A stretch of 64,000 bases of DNA from Panax quinquefolius (Eukaryota > Streptophyta > Magnoliopsida > Apiales > Araliaceae): positions 39,422,464 to 39,486,463 of the forward strand of contig CM035162.1 in assembly GCA_020205615.1 (NCBI GenBank), written 5' to 3'. The notes beneath the pieces are model-generated. The model saw nothing but the letters and a program-made list of their open reading frames with translations, ran no database searches and had not been told where the DNA came from. Below are positions 46,781-55,520 of the stretch, piece by piece; position 1 is the stretch's first letter, and each line of letters begins with the position of its first letter. A program made the position numbers and the translations under genes.

Positions 46781-46851
46781 GTGATTAATATTACAGATTA
46801 TTCATTTAATTATTCATTTATATGTACTAATATGTTTCACATCATACTTAG
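46781..46851 (+). other. Probable 71-bp intron in the H2 helicase gene
   Basis: Starts GTGATT and ends TTAG, with a 'tactaat' branch-point-like sequence near 46825. Removing it joins LEE to [13 protein letters not shown], the expected PIF1 continuity. H1 has the same interruption (about 26650-26720, minus strand). Confidence 0.72.
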
Positions 46852-47628
46852 ATTGGGATCGGTATGCAAGATACTGTGGAACTTCCTCCAACGATACACA
46901 TGTGTCGAACTCTGCATGAACTAATTTCCAGAGTTTATCCACAACTAGATGTGCTCAATGTGGTAACCCCATCCTACTTAACTGAGCGCACAATTCTTTC
47001 TGCTCGGAATGATGATGTCTGCGCCATCAATGATGCTGTTCTACAAATTTATCCTGGCGAGACGTATACCTACTTGGCAGCTGACAAGGTGTCAGATGGG
47101 GACGAACTCTGTCGTTCTACCACTAACAAATATCCAAGTGAGTTTCTAAATTCTCTAAACCCGCCAGGTTTACCGCCTTTCAAGTTGGAGCTAAAGGTCG
47201 GGTGCCCCATCATATTGTTGAGGAATATAGACCCAAAAGATGGACTCTGTAACGGGACCAGACTAATGGTGGTCAAGTGTGCATCGCGGGTTATTGAGGC
47301 TAGAATTCTAACTGGTGACAAATCTTCGAATCTGTGTTTCATCCCGCGAATATCATTATCACCGTCGTCCAAAGATTTACCATTTCAAATGACTAGACGC
47401 CAATTCCCAGTACGCTTAACATATGCTATGACAATCAATAAGTCGCAAGGCCAGTCAGTCAAGTTTGTTGGTGTAGATCTGCGCTTGCCTGTATTCAGCC
47501 ACGGTCACCTATATGTGGCCATGTCTAGGTGCACGTCGGCTGATCGCATTAGTGTCCTTCTCCCTCCTAATGGATCATCTACCACGACAAATATCGTATA
47601 TCCGGAGGTGTTGTTGGACTCTGTATAA
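46852..47628 (+). CDS. H2 RepHel, C-terminal helicase exon (open)
   Basis: An uninterrupted 258-codon segment from the splice acceptor to TAA at 47626-47628; an ATG lies at 46864. It holds the later PIF1/RecD-type helicase motifs: [20 protein letters not shown] (about residues 33-52 from the ATG), [41 protein letters not shown], then [20 protein letters not shown] (about 201-220) and [11 protein letters not shown] (about 228-238), ending YPEVLLDSV. It is the only long intact coding exon in the window. H1's equivalent has a stop at the Arg codon of 'EARILTG'. Its upstream half is broken, so it is a surviving exon of a dead gene. Confidence 0.85.
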   Translation: MGIGMQDTVELPPTIHMCRTLHELISRVYPQLDVLNVVTPSYLTERTILSARNDDVCAINDAVLQIYPGETYTYLAADKVSDGDELCRSTTNKYPSEFLNSLNPPGLPPFKLELKVGCPIILLRNIDPKDGLCNGTRLMVVKCASRVIEARILTGDKSSNLCFIPRISLSPSSKDLPFQMTRRQFPVRLTYAMTINKSQGQSVKFVGVDLRLPVFSHGHLYVAMSRCTSADRISVLLPPNGSSTTTNIVYPEVLLDSV

Positions 47629-49899
47629 ATATTACCATTTTAATGTTTTGCAACTTAGGTCAGGTAATTGGTTCATGACTTTTGTTACGTTCCAAGCAAT
47701 CAGCAAACTTCTTTATTGATTTGAAATGCTCTTTATTTGTTAGTTTTAATGTATGTCGTACCTTTAGTCTACTCCTTTAGTAATCTTGAAATTAGGATTT
47801 TTGATTAACATTTTCCCTACCCAATATCAAAATTCATATCAAAATCAAAACCCTCGAACTGGGATGTTTCTAATTCAAATTTCCAATACCCTAATTTCAA
47901 AACTAATTGGCAGCACCTAATATTGTCATTTTGAGAGAGATTAAAAACTGAAAAGTATCTGATTAGATTCGCTCTTAGACACTTGGGAATGGAAAAGCGG
48001 TCATTAGTCCAATATTACGAGTATATCGTAGTTATAGTCTTAGGAGATGAGGAAAGGCGGTGGCATTATTAAATAATATTTTGAACATATTTATTGTAAC
48101 CACTTGAGCCCGAATCAAGTCTCAAATTTACTGTCGCACGAATACTATTGATATTAACCTTAAATTTTAAGGTTACATTGAGCCCAAGAGTAGCATTTAG
48201 TCCTTGAACATATTGAAACAACCTATCCTAACTTGAGCCATCTTGATTTACTGTTGAAATAAATATTCTCGGAACATAACTGATTTATACTCTTTTTGAA
48301 GTACTTATTTGTGTCTTTTTTTGGTGAGGGTGGTTTTTTTGTGCACTCATTGTCTTATAGTATAAAAGAGAGAACAAGAAATTGCGAGTTCTGAAAGCAA
48401 ATGAGAAATTATAACCTTATATGAATTATTAGTTAGCCAATGAATCATGATTTACTTTTAAAAAAATTAAGCTATTTACTTTCATATTGAGTTACGTGAA
48501 AATTTGGATCACTTTCATAATTATAGATTGTTTTTTGGTATACATTTATTTTTGCAGATTAGTATTATAGATTTCTTTTTAATTTATTTTTTTCAAGTTT
48601 AGCATTAGGTATAGACTAACTCCTAACGATCAATAATAAAACATAATGACTAGAAGAAATAATCTGCGGATGTCATTTATATCTCTATCTCCATCTACAT
48701 CTACATCTCCATCATGCCTTCTTTTCTATGATCAATAGGAAAAATAATCTTTAAACAAAGGCTAAAGCTTTGAACTGAGTCTTAATGGAGAATAACACAG
48801 TCGAACATTCTCATTAATATCAGTTTATTCATAATTCTAAAAAAATACGGCCATGTGGAGAAAATGGGAGAGAGAAACTTATGACAATAGTCAAATTGAG
48901 TAGTTTGTGTATTATGTTTCTTTTGCTACTGCAGGGGTTTGCGACCTTTGACTAAAGAATGTCATGCTGCCAAGCTTTTCTCAAAACGTTTATTAGGACC
49001 GAGTACTGGAATCTATATGAAGGTTGAGGATTAGGTAGTGATAAGGTGAGGATCACTTTCAAAGCGTTGCGTTGTACATAAAGTAAATATGTGTGCGCTC
49101 ATTTATTTTTTAGATAATTCAAAGTAAAGTAAGGGTTCTTATGTTTCAGATTTACAGTTGTTTTATTTTGACTCACATATTTCGATAATATTTTCAGGTA
49201 TACATTGAAGGATACTTGGTGTAAGCTGTAAAGAATACTTGATGTAAGCTGTAAAGTAATGGGTCTTATGCTCAAAATGTTTGTAACTAGAATTATCATT
49301 TTCTGCATGTTTGTATATTTTTGGTTCCATCTTTTGTAAAGTTAACTAATTATACCTGGTTGTGATTATTTTTTGGTATGGAATGATTGTTTTTTTGGTG
49401 GTTTGTATATGTATTGATGATTGTAAGTTTTATAGACAGGTTTAAAATTTTTTGGAGTTCTATTTTTAAAGGAAACTCTGCCGAAATTTCTTGAAATTAG
49501 TACAGACTAGCTTGATGTTTTTATTACGTCGTGCCTTTATGTTGTTATATGTACATCATGCACTGGTATTAATCTAATCTAATTTCAAGATGGTTGTTAT
49601 ATGTACATGATGCGTCTAGATTTTGTGTCACTAGGAGATAATTTTCCTCTTAGTAGCATGTGTTTGTTAAGAAAGAACAGTGCAAGTCCCAGATATCACA
49701 TGTTGGCGCAAAATAACTCTTATTTCAAATTTTTTTTGTTCATAATTTATTTTTAGTTTTTTGAGAATTATACAGTGCTTTCAAGCACGAATTATCGCTA
49801 CCACTTATGTGGATGATTGAGTTTGTATTAATTGTTGTGGTAGTATGTGTCTTTAGTTAATGAAATATTTTTCAAATTTTAATTTATTTTTTTGTTACG
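47629..49899 (+). other. H2 3' non-coding region
   Basis: Counterpart of H1 23681-25889, with the same small repeats. Difference: about 90 bp at 49704-49793 ('gttggcgcaaaataactctt' through 'cagtgctttcaagcacgaat') are present here and absent in H1 between 'agatatcac' and 'ttatcgctacc'. No gene. Confidence 0.75.
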
Positions 49900-49928
49900 C
49901 CGTGCCTTCAGGCACGGGTTATAGCTAG
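49900..49928 (+). other. Helitron H2 3' terminus: hairpin plus CTAG
   Basis: CCGTGCC TTCA GGCACGG (49900-49917), then GTTATAGCTAG ending at 49928, followed by T. Identical in stem and spacing to H1's terminus. Confidence 0.93.
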
Positions 49929-49956
49929 TTCTTAATAAGCATCAATTAGCTAAATC

Positions 49957-49972
49957 AATCAAAGTGAAGTTT
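49957..49972. repeat. 16-bp target duplication, left copy
   Basis: AATCAAAGTGAAGTTT, repeated exactly at 50529-50544. Confidence 0.9.
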
Positions 49973-50528
49973 TTTTTTTGATCAAACCGTTTAAAAGGTT
50001 GAAATATATTAAAATTGTGATCTGTTACAAAAGATGAAACGATTACAAACAACACTAAAAGAGTAATTCTTTCAATTGAAACAGCAGATAATCAGGAAAA
50101 TGGTCAATCGTAGAAACAACGCTAGTAGACACCAAATAAAGTCCTGAAATACAACTATAATCCAATAATAATATATTAAATTAGGCAGATCTAGACTGTT
50201 CTTTAGCACGGACAATGAAAGAATAAGTCGCCATTAAAGCGCCTCATTCAAATCTAAATAATCTATCTTAAACAATTCCTGCTGACGAACAAAAAAAAAC
50301 TCCCAAACAGAGAAAGCAAATCCTCCCAAGCGATGAAAATTAATGAAATCTCCTCACAAAAGAGAAAGAAATCATTCATCTCATGGAGAAAACAAGTCCA
50401 CGAAAGGAGAAAACAAACTACACAAGAAGGAAAAATAATTTATTAAATTTAATAAGAGAGATCTAAGATGGAGGTTAGGGTTCTTGACTAGAGGGAAAAG
50501 AAAAAAGAGAGGAAAAATAGTTCGTTAT
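49973..50528 (-). mobile_element. Retroposon (LINE-derived or SINE-like), 556 bp, minus strand
   Basis: Bounded by the 16-bp direct repeat and carrying a poly-T run at its left edge, which is a poly-A tail on the minus strand. Together these mark target-primed reverse transcription. The minus-strand 3' part '...atatatttcaaccttttaaa' and 'ggtttgatc' before the tail resembles LINE 3' ends. The body has no protein I recognise. A 5'-truncated or internally deleted LINE, or a processed transcript copy, would fit. Confidence 0.78.
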
Positions 50529-50544
50529 AATCAAAGTGAAGTTT
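50529..50544. repeat. 16-bp target duplication, right copy
   Basis: AATCAAAGTGAAGTTT, matching 49957-49972. Confidence 0.9.
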
Positions 50545-50559
50545 AAAAATGAGTCTTGC

Positions 50560-51100
50560 AACACTATCGATATCTAATATAACTTTACCTCTATGAAGCT
50601 AGTTTGTTACAAGGACTGATTAGCAAATGATATTTACTTTCTTAAATCAAATTGGGTTTCAAGTATAACTCTGCAAATTTGCAAATATCTGAACATTGTT
50701 GCTACGCGGCTCTGCTTAAGCCATAAGTCACGGATTATTTATTCAAGCGTTGGGACTGATCATCCAATATAGCATATCAATACCAAAATATAATAAGACA
50801 AACACCAAGTCATTTTAGTTTGTCGTGACTCAACGCAATAGTCCAAGTTTAATGACTCGGTAGCCAAAAGACTCTTTTTTTAAAAAAAAAATTTATTTTT
50901 CTACCTTCTTAGTCATACATATAAGGATGACAAAAAGAAATATAACCTAAAAAATGATGAGCCTTGTCCCCATGCATGAACCGATACTTAGATAGTGCCT
51001 CCTGCAGTCAAGTACGATATACTTACATAATATGACTAATTAACACTAATGAATTGCTATTTCTAAAATTTACAAGCGAGTAATAATTAATTAAGACTGT
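50560..51100. repeat. Orphan 5' flank of a B3 gene
   Basis: 'aaatcaaattgggtttcaag' and 'taagtcacggattatttatt' match the upstream flanks of copies A and C (10890-11010, 17980-18215) in the same orientation. The gene that should lie to the left is absent and the retroposon and Helitron H2 occupy that side. The remainder is unassigned non-coding DNA. Confidence 0.6.
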
Positions 51101-51109
51101 AAAATAAGA

Positions 51110-51424
51110 AAACAGTTCGGGCTCGATTCGTACTTGCTCAATTAAAAGTTCGATTCGAGTTCGACTCGAAATATAAATGATTCAAATATGAAAAAAAATT
51201 AAAGTTCAATAATTTACTCAAACCTCCTCAAATTACAATTTTCTATTGATACTCGGATCATATTCGTTCGAAAAGTTCAAACTGCTCGGGCTCGATTCGA
51301 GATCATGCTCGACTTGGTAGCTAAACGAGCTTCAATAAAACCTTATTTTATACTCGATAAATTTTGTGAACCAAATCTGAGCAACTCAATATTCGGCTCG
51401 ACTCGATTCATTTACACCCCTATA
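51110..51424. mobile_element. hAT-like non-autonomous element rich in GCTCGATTCG
   Basis: 'ttcgggctcgattcg', 'agttcgattcgagttcgact' and 'ggctcgactcgattcattta' repeats in both orientations, with a right end that reads TAGGGGTGTAAATGAATCGA on the minus strand. The left end is weak (near 51090-51120). The end wording is common in plant hAT-type elements. Confidence 0.5.
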
Positions 51425-51466
51425 ATTAATATAAACCATTCACGTGATCTAATTAGACTAATTTAA

Positions 51467-51722
51467 TACTCCCTCCGTTCCTAAAAGATTGTTGTTTTAG
51501 GAGAAAAAATGTGTTCCAAAAAGTTTGTCGTTTACAACTTTCGAGGAGAATAAATTATTTACTTTCCTATATTACCCCTACCTTCTCTCATTGTCTCCAA
51601 GAAATTCTCTCCTCAGATTAATAGTTTTCAATTTCATAAAAGGGGTAGTGATGAAATTTCAAATAAATTAGTATCTACAAAACCTTAAATGACAATCTTT
51701 TAGGAACGGAGGGAAGGGAGTA
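51467..51722. mobile_element. Stowaway-like MITE (~256 bp)
   Basis: TACTCCCTCCGTTCCTAAAA at the left and its reverse complement, with one small insertion, at the right form long terminal inverted repeats. TA lies at both outer edges, as for Tc1/mariner-type insertions. Non-coding. Confidence 0.85.
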
Positions 51723-52004
51723 TAAAATATACAACATAATTGAATGATTTTAACATAAATATGACAAAAAGAAACAAAACCTAACCAATGCCAAGCCCCG
51801 TCCCCATGAAATGCATGCCCGGCAACATACATACTAGCAAGTACCACTAATAAACACACACAGTACTGGCACACAAAAATACGGTGGTAGATAATAGCAA
51901 ACTCAAAAACATTGAAACAAGAAGCTACAACTTCTAGTGTTAAAAATTCTCTGCAACAGGTTACAAAGTAATTCTCCTAGTGCAGAAGCAATATTTAATC
52001 TAAT

Positions 52005-52790
52005 CTAATGAGCAGGAGCAAGGAGAGTCAGTTTTGTTGAAACGCCCATAAACGTCTCCTCTTGTTCTTCTTGATGGCTATATACACTAAAACTCTTGAG
52101 TTGTTTAGCCACTCGGATATCTTTAGAATTACCCATGTAAGCAGCCAGGGGCGGCGGATCCAAATTTATTAATTGATTGGGGTCGATTTTTTAAAATAAA
52201 ATTTATAAAAAATTAAAATACAATAAAAATAAAAGGTTAATAGGAATGCGAGAGATATTGCAAAATAATTTTGTGAAATATCATATAAAATTGATATTGT
52301 TTTATGTAATTGAATACATTTCAATCCTCGATCTTATGTTATATATAAAATGACATTTTATAATTTTTAAAACATCATATTATAAGAGGCACTTCTTGTG
52401 TCCTCTACAATAAATTATAAAACTAAATAATATTGTTAAAATATTATTTATAATAACATTTTTGAGATTTCATTGTTTGAAACTATCGTAATGATAGTCT
52501 CATTTCAATAGCTGCAAAAATATCATGTTCAATGTAAGTTACTAAACAATATAAAAGAGTGGAGTGTTTGTGTTAGTAGAAATTTGAGATATTTAATTAT
52601 TTTTTAATCTGAATTTTTTATTTTCACTAAACACTTTATAAAATCAAAATCAAATTAAAAAGTAACTCCCAAAAATTCAGTGGGGTCAATTGACCCCACT
52701 GCCCTAAGGTAGATCAGCCCATGTAAGCAGCGACAGCGAGAGGAGGAAGAGGATCAAGAATCTTGATTTTCTTGTTTTGGGTATAAAATA
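52005..52790 (-). pseudogene. B3-gene copy F, B3 domain missing and interrupted by an insertion
   Basis: On the minus strand: TQNKKIKILDPLPPLAVAAYMG (52732-52790), then the insertion 52146-52717, then NSKDIRVAKQLKSFSVYSHQ (52085-52135) and MGVSTKLTLLAPAH followed by the stop at 52005-52007. It matches copy C residues about 87-140, then joins directly to the extreme C-terminus, so the B3 domain is cleanly absent. The join keeps the frame. The exon upstream of 52790 is missing too. The frame is open from 52131 to the stop, but only about 40 codons. Confidence 0.82.
52146..52717. mobile_element. Unclassified 572-bp insertion in B3 copy F
   Basis: Flanked by a perfect 14-bp direct repeat, CCCATGTAAGCAGC (52132-52145 and 52718-52731). 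Left end CAGGGGCGGCGGATCC; right end CCACTGCCCTAAGGTAGATC then AG. 'GGCGGATC...GATC' ends and 'tggggtca' next to 'tgaccccact' recall a common plant non-autonomous DNA transposon. A 14-bp duplication is long for hAT (8) and suits a retroposon, but no A/T tail is seen. No ORF. Confidence 0.7.
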
Positions 52791-52939
52791 GAATAACATA
52801 ATTGTACATTTAGAAATTATACATGAATTATTTCATTCCACCGTCACCCCATAAAATAGAAATTAAGGGAATTGAATGAATAATTAACACATTTTTTTAT
52901 TCCATTTCATTTTTGCCTAATTTCATACATCCAAACTCA

Positions 52940-53800
52940 ACACATTATGGTTATGTTTGTTTATAAGAATTATACTTGGGACTGGACTATTAATTTCAAG
53001 TTTGTTGTTTGTTTTTAAAAATAAACTTGGCACTATTGATCTCGGGAGAATAAAATAACTTAAAAAAATTTGGGGCCCTTCTGATTGGAGGCCCAGGGAG
53101 GTAGACCCTCCCGCTCGTGCTCAAGAACGACTCTAACTAAGGAGCACGAGCGAATCTTGAATGCATATTTCCCAAGCTTTCCATGCACACAAAACCATGT
53201 TAATCTCTAGACTAATCAAAGGCATTTAACCTTTGAGTTACTGAATACTCCCTCGTCCCAAAAATGATTTTCTTTTTTCAAAAAATTCCAAAAAAAGAGT
53301 CGGTCTCATTTTAATGGTAGTATAAAATGACACAATATCATCAAGTTTACAATCACAATAATAATTGATCATAATAGATGAGATGAGTACCATTTCTTTG
53401 TTTCAAATGGTGGCAACTCAACCTACTAAACAAAAAGCTGAAAAATTAATGTTTTGTATCATACAAAAAGCATAGAATTAAGGAATGTAGATAGTTTTGG
53501 AAAAAGGTTGGACCTTAATTTAATTAGTCCTGAGTACATTTTTTACATTGAAGTTCTGAATTAGTGTTGCATAAATTCGATAAAAACTATACACATTTTG
53601 AGTAGTTCAGTAACTTTGTACTTTTGTGAAATAGAAAGACAGAGAAATTTTGGCAAAGATACGTGAAAAAAATGTAGACAAATATTTTTTAAACAATATG
53701 ATGAAATCCCATAAAAAAAAAAGATATTTTCACATGATCCCTCACATGAATAGTGAGCGGGTCACACTTTCATGTGAGACAGACTCATGTCAAAATGATA
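52940..53800. repeat. Segmental repeat, copy 3 of 3 (B3 cluster)
   Basis: Matches 18940-19690 from 'gtttgtttataagaattata' onward and 13840-14480 from the 'ctaaggagcacgag' block to 'aacaatatgatgaaatccc'. Non-coding. It shows that the left and right parts of the B3 cluster share one ancestry. Confidence 0.85.
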
Positions 53801-53945
53801 AATAACTCAGTATTCTAAAATGAATTGCTATTTCTAAAATGCACAAGAACCAGTTATATTTATTAAGGTAGACAAGAGCCAAAACTTATTTCAAACACAA
53901 AAATAACACACAATTACTGTGTTAAATAACATCTCTCAAACAAAT

Positions 53946-54703
53946 CTAAGCGGCAGGAGCGCGAGCAAGAACATAGAAAACTAATCTCCAATTCATATTG
54001 CTCCAATACATCCCAAACTCATCGCCCCTCTTGAGCCTCCTCTCCTTAACAAACTTGGAGCTCCAGTTGTGAATAAACACATAGCTGTCACTCGAACGCA
54101 GATTCTTTAATTTCAACTTATACTCTTTTCCCTATCATAGTCCAATACCTTAACAGCAACCCCATCGGTCCTGATTTTCGCAACATCATCCGTACACCCA
54201 ACATGATTCCAAACATCTATGATGTTCTTCTGCACCAAATCTTTAGCCAACATAAGCCTGCATAGATGATTGAAGTCACTTGCGGTCAGAACTTTCCTTA
54301 TTTTCCATGGATCATCAAACAGTTCTAATCTTGTCAAAACACCCATAATCTTCTCCACGTCTTCTTCTTCATGGCTATAAACTCCGAAACTCCTTAGCTT
54401 TTTGGCCACTCTAATATCTTCAGGGGATTTTTTTGGACCAATGTAAGCAGTAGGACCAAGAATCTTGGTTTTCTTGTTTTGGGTGTTTTTCTTGATACCA
54501 AACCAAGATTGATCATACAAACTCAACCCCACATTGATTTCTTCCTTCCTGGGTTCCTTTCTTTTTCTTGATTCATTGCATTCCTCACTCGGAACAAGAA
54601 CAAAGGGCTTTGAATTATCAAGTTTCAGAAAATTTACAGGAGGGGTTTGATGGTTTTTCTGTTTCATTAGTTATGGTGGAAAATGAGGAGCGATTAGAGG
54701 AAG
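53946..54703 (-). pseudogene. B3-domain (DUF313-type) gene copy D, two frameshifts
   Basis: Closest relative of copy C. On the minus strand the Ser-rich start (SSNRSSFSTITNETEK, no ATG at the ancestral place) loses one base near 54650. The frame from 54667 then reads NFLKLDNSKPFVLVPSEEC, GLSLYDQSWFGIKKN, KSPEDIRVAKKLRSFGVYS, the B3 start FDDPWKIRKVLTASDFNHLC, LMLAKDLVQKNIIDVWNHV and VAVKVLDYDRE. A one-base loss near 54129 then diverts it to a stop. The original frame continues YKLKLKNLRSSDSYVFIHNW, SSKFVKERRLKRGDEFGMYW, ending LARAPAA and the stop at 53946. This is the best guide to the ancestral C-terminus. The Cys of SDCNHLC is Phe here. Confidence 0.87.
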
Positions 54704-54895
54704 AGGCTAACACAGATGGTTGCAGTGAGCTTCCCCTGTTTGTTTGCTCTGAGTTTTCTTGATGGATCATCAAACACTTTGAGAAGGGGTTTGATGATGA
54801 TGATAAGTTTTTTGTGTGTTTTTCTAGTTTTGGTGGAGCTAGTATAAGAAGAAGATGAAGGCGACTGCTGCTGCTACGGCTTTTTTGAATTATTC
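54704..54895 (-). pseudogene. B3-gene N-terminal fragment fused upstream of copy D
   Basis: On the minus strand: MNNSKKP, a Gln-rich and Ser-rich stretch broken by a stop, TSSTKTRKTHKK, then VFDDPSRK and a scrap of the LTASDCNHLC block in another frame. The N-terminus matches the fragment at 16121-16390. A deletion has brought this gene's start directly against copy D's N-terminus. Confidence 0.65.
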
Positions 54896-55263
54896 ATGAC
54901 TGAAGGTTGAAGTGTAACAGAAGTGTAATTGGCCCTATAATTTTTTCTTTAGGCAATTTAATAACTAAGCCTAACGTACTCGAATGGTCTAATATTTTCT
55001 TTGGAAATTGATTTGGTAAAAGTACACTGGCAGGCCCAAATCAAGGGAACATGTTTTTGGGAATTAATTTGGTAAAAGTACACTGGCAGCTGAGGGTTAA
55101 ATATTCAAAAAAAAATTACAGAAAAGGGAGGCTTCAATATTCAAATATTTTTACTGAAAGGGGTTCGTTCAGTGGTCACATTTGTATTTTACCCTGATTA
55201 TATATATAACCTTAACAATGGACAATTCTCATTTTTCTCTTTTCTCAAGTTCCTATGCCACAT
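54896..55263. other. Intergenic DNA with a small direct repeat
   Basis: 'ttggtaaaagtacactggca' occurs at about 55010 and 55070. Nothing else recognised. Confidence 0.6.
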
Positions 55264-55267
55264 CATA

Positions 55268-55306
<39 letters not shown>

Positions 55307-55520
55307 AGAATGATCCATAGCAAGTATTTGCTATGAATAAAAAATGGACAAATATCATCATTTGCGTCCAATACAAGAACCAACGACCGAGATTAGAACT
55401 GAAAAATTCGCGTCCGCTACTATTAGTATTGGACGACAGGTTACATTCGCTACTATTAGTAGCGGATGACGAGTTATATATGTATTGCCTTAAGTTTTTG
55501 TGTTGTTTCATGTCTTGCTA
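55264..55520. mobile_element. (TA)n and palindromes, possible CACTA-like MITE remnant
   Basis: (TA)n at about 55269-55305 is followed by 'tccgctactattagtattgga' (imperfect palindrome) and CGCTACTATTAGTAGCG (perfect palindrome, 55448-55464). Such CGCTACTA/TAGTAGCG blocks are frequent in plant CACTA-type non-autonomous elements. Ends are not defined. Confidence 0.4.

Larger units (their letters stand above)
32682..49928 (+). mobile_element. Helitron H2, 5'-truncated, containing nested LTR elements
   Basis: Plus-strand relative of H1. Helitron sequence occupies 32682-33075, 34947-35144 and 44361-49928, the gaps being a solo LTR and a complete copia element. The 3' end carries the same hairpin (49900-49917) and CTAG (49925-49928) followed by T. 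The 5' end is missing: homology starts in the middle of the RepHel N-terminal region. The sequence after CTAG differs from H1's, so the two are separate insertions. The net Helitron length without nested elements is about 6.2 kb. Confidence 0.88.

Noticed and set aside
47513..47719. Frame overlapping the end of the H2 helicase exon (and 25772-26050 in H1)
   Set aside because: Shifted-frame translation of the same helicase codons running into the 3' region.
23652..49928. H1 and H2 considered as one segmental inverted duplication
   Set aside because: The sequences immediately beyond the two CTAG ends differ, so the similarity stops at the Helitron termini. A duplication would be expected to extend past them.
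55198..55511. Tyr/Ile-repeat frames around the TA tract (also 13640-13843 and 37409-37603)
   Set aside because: Products of alternating TA sequence.
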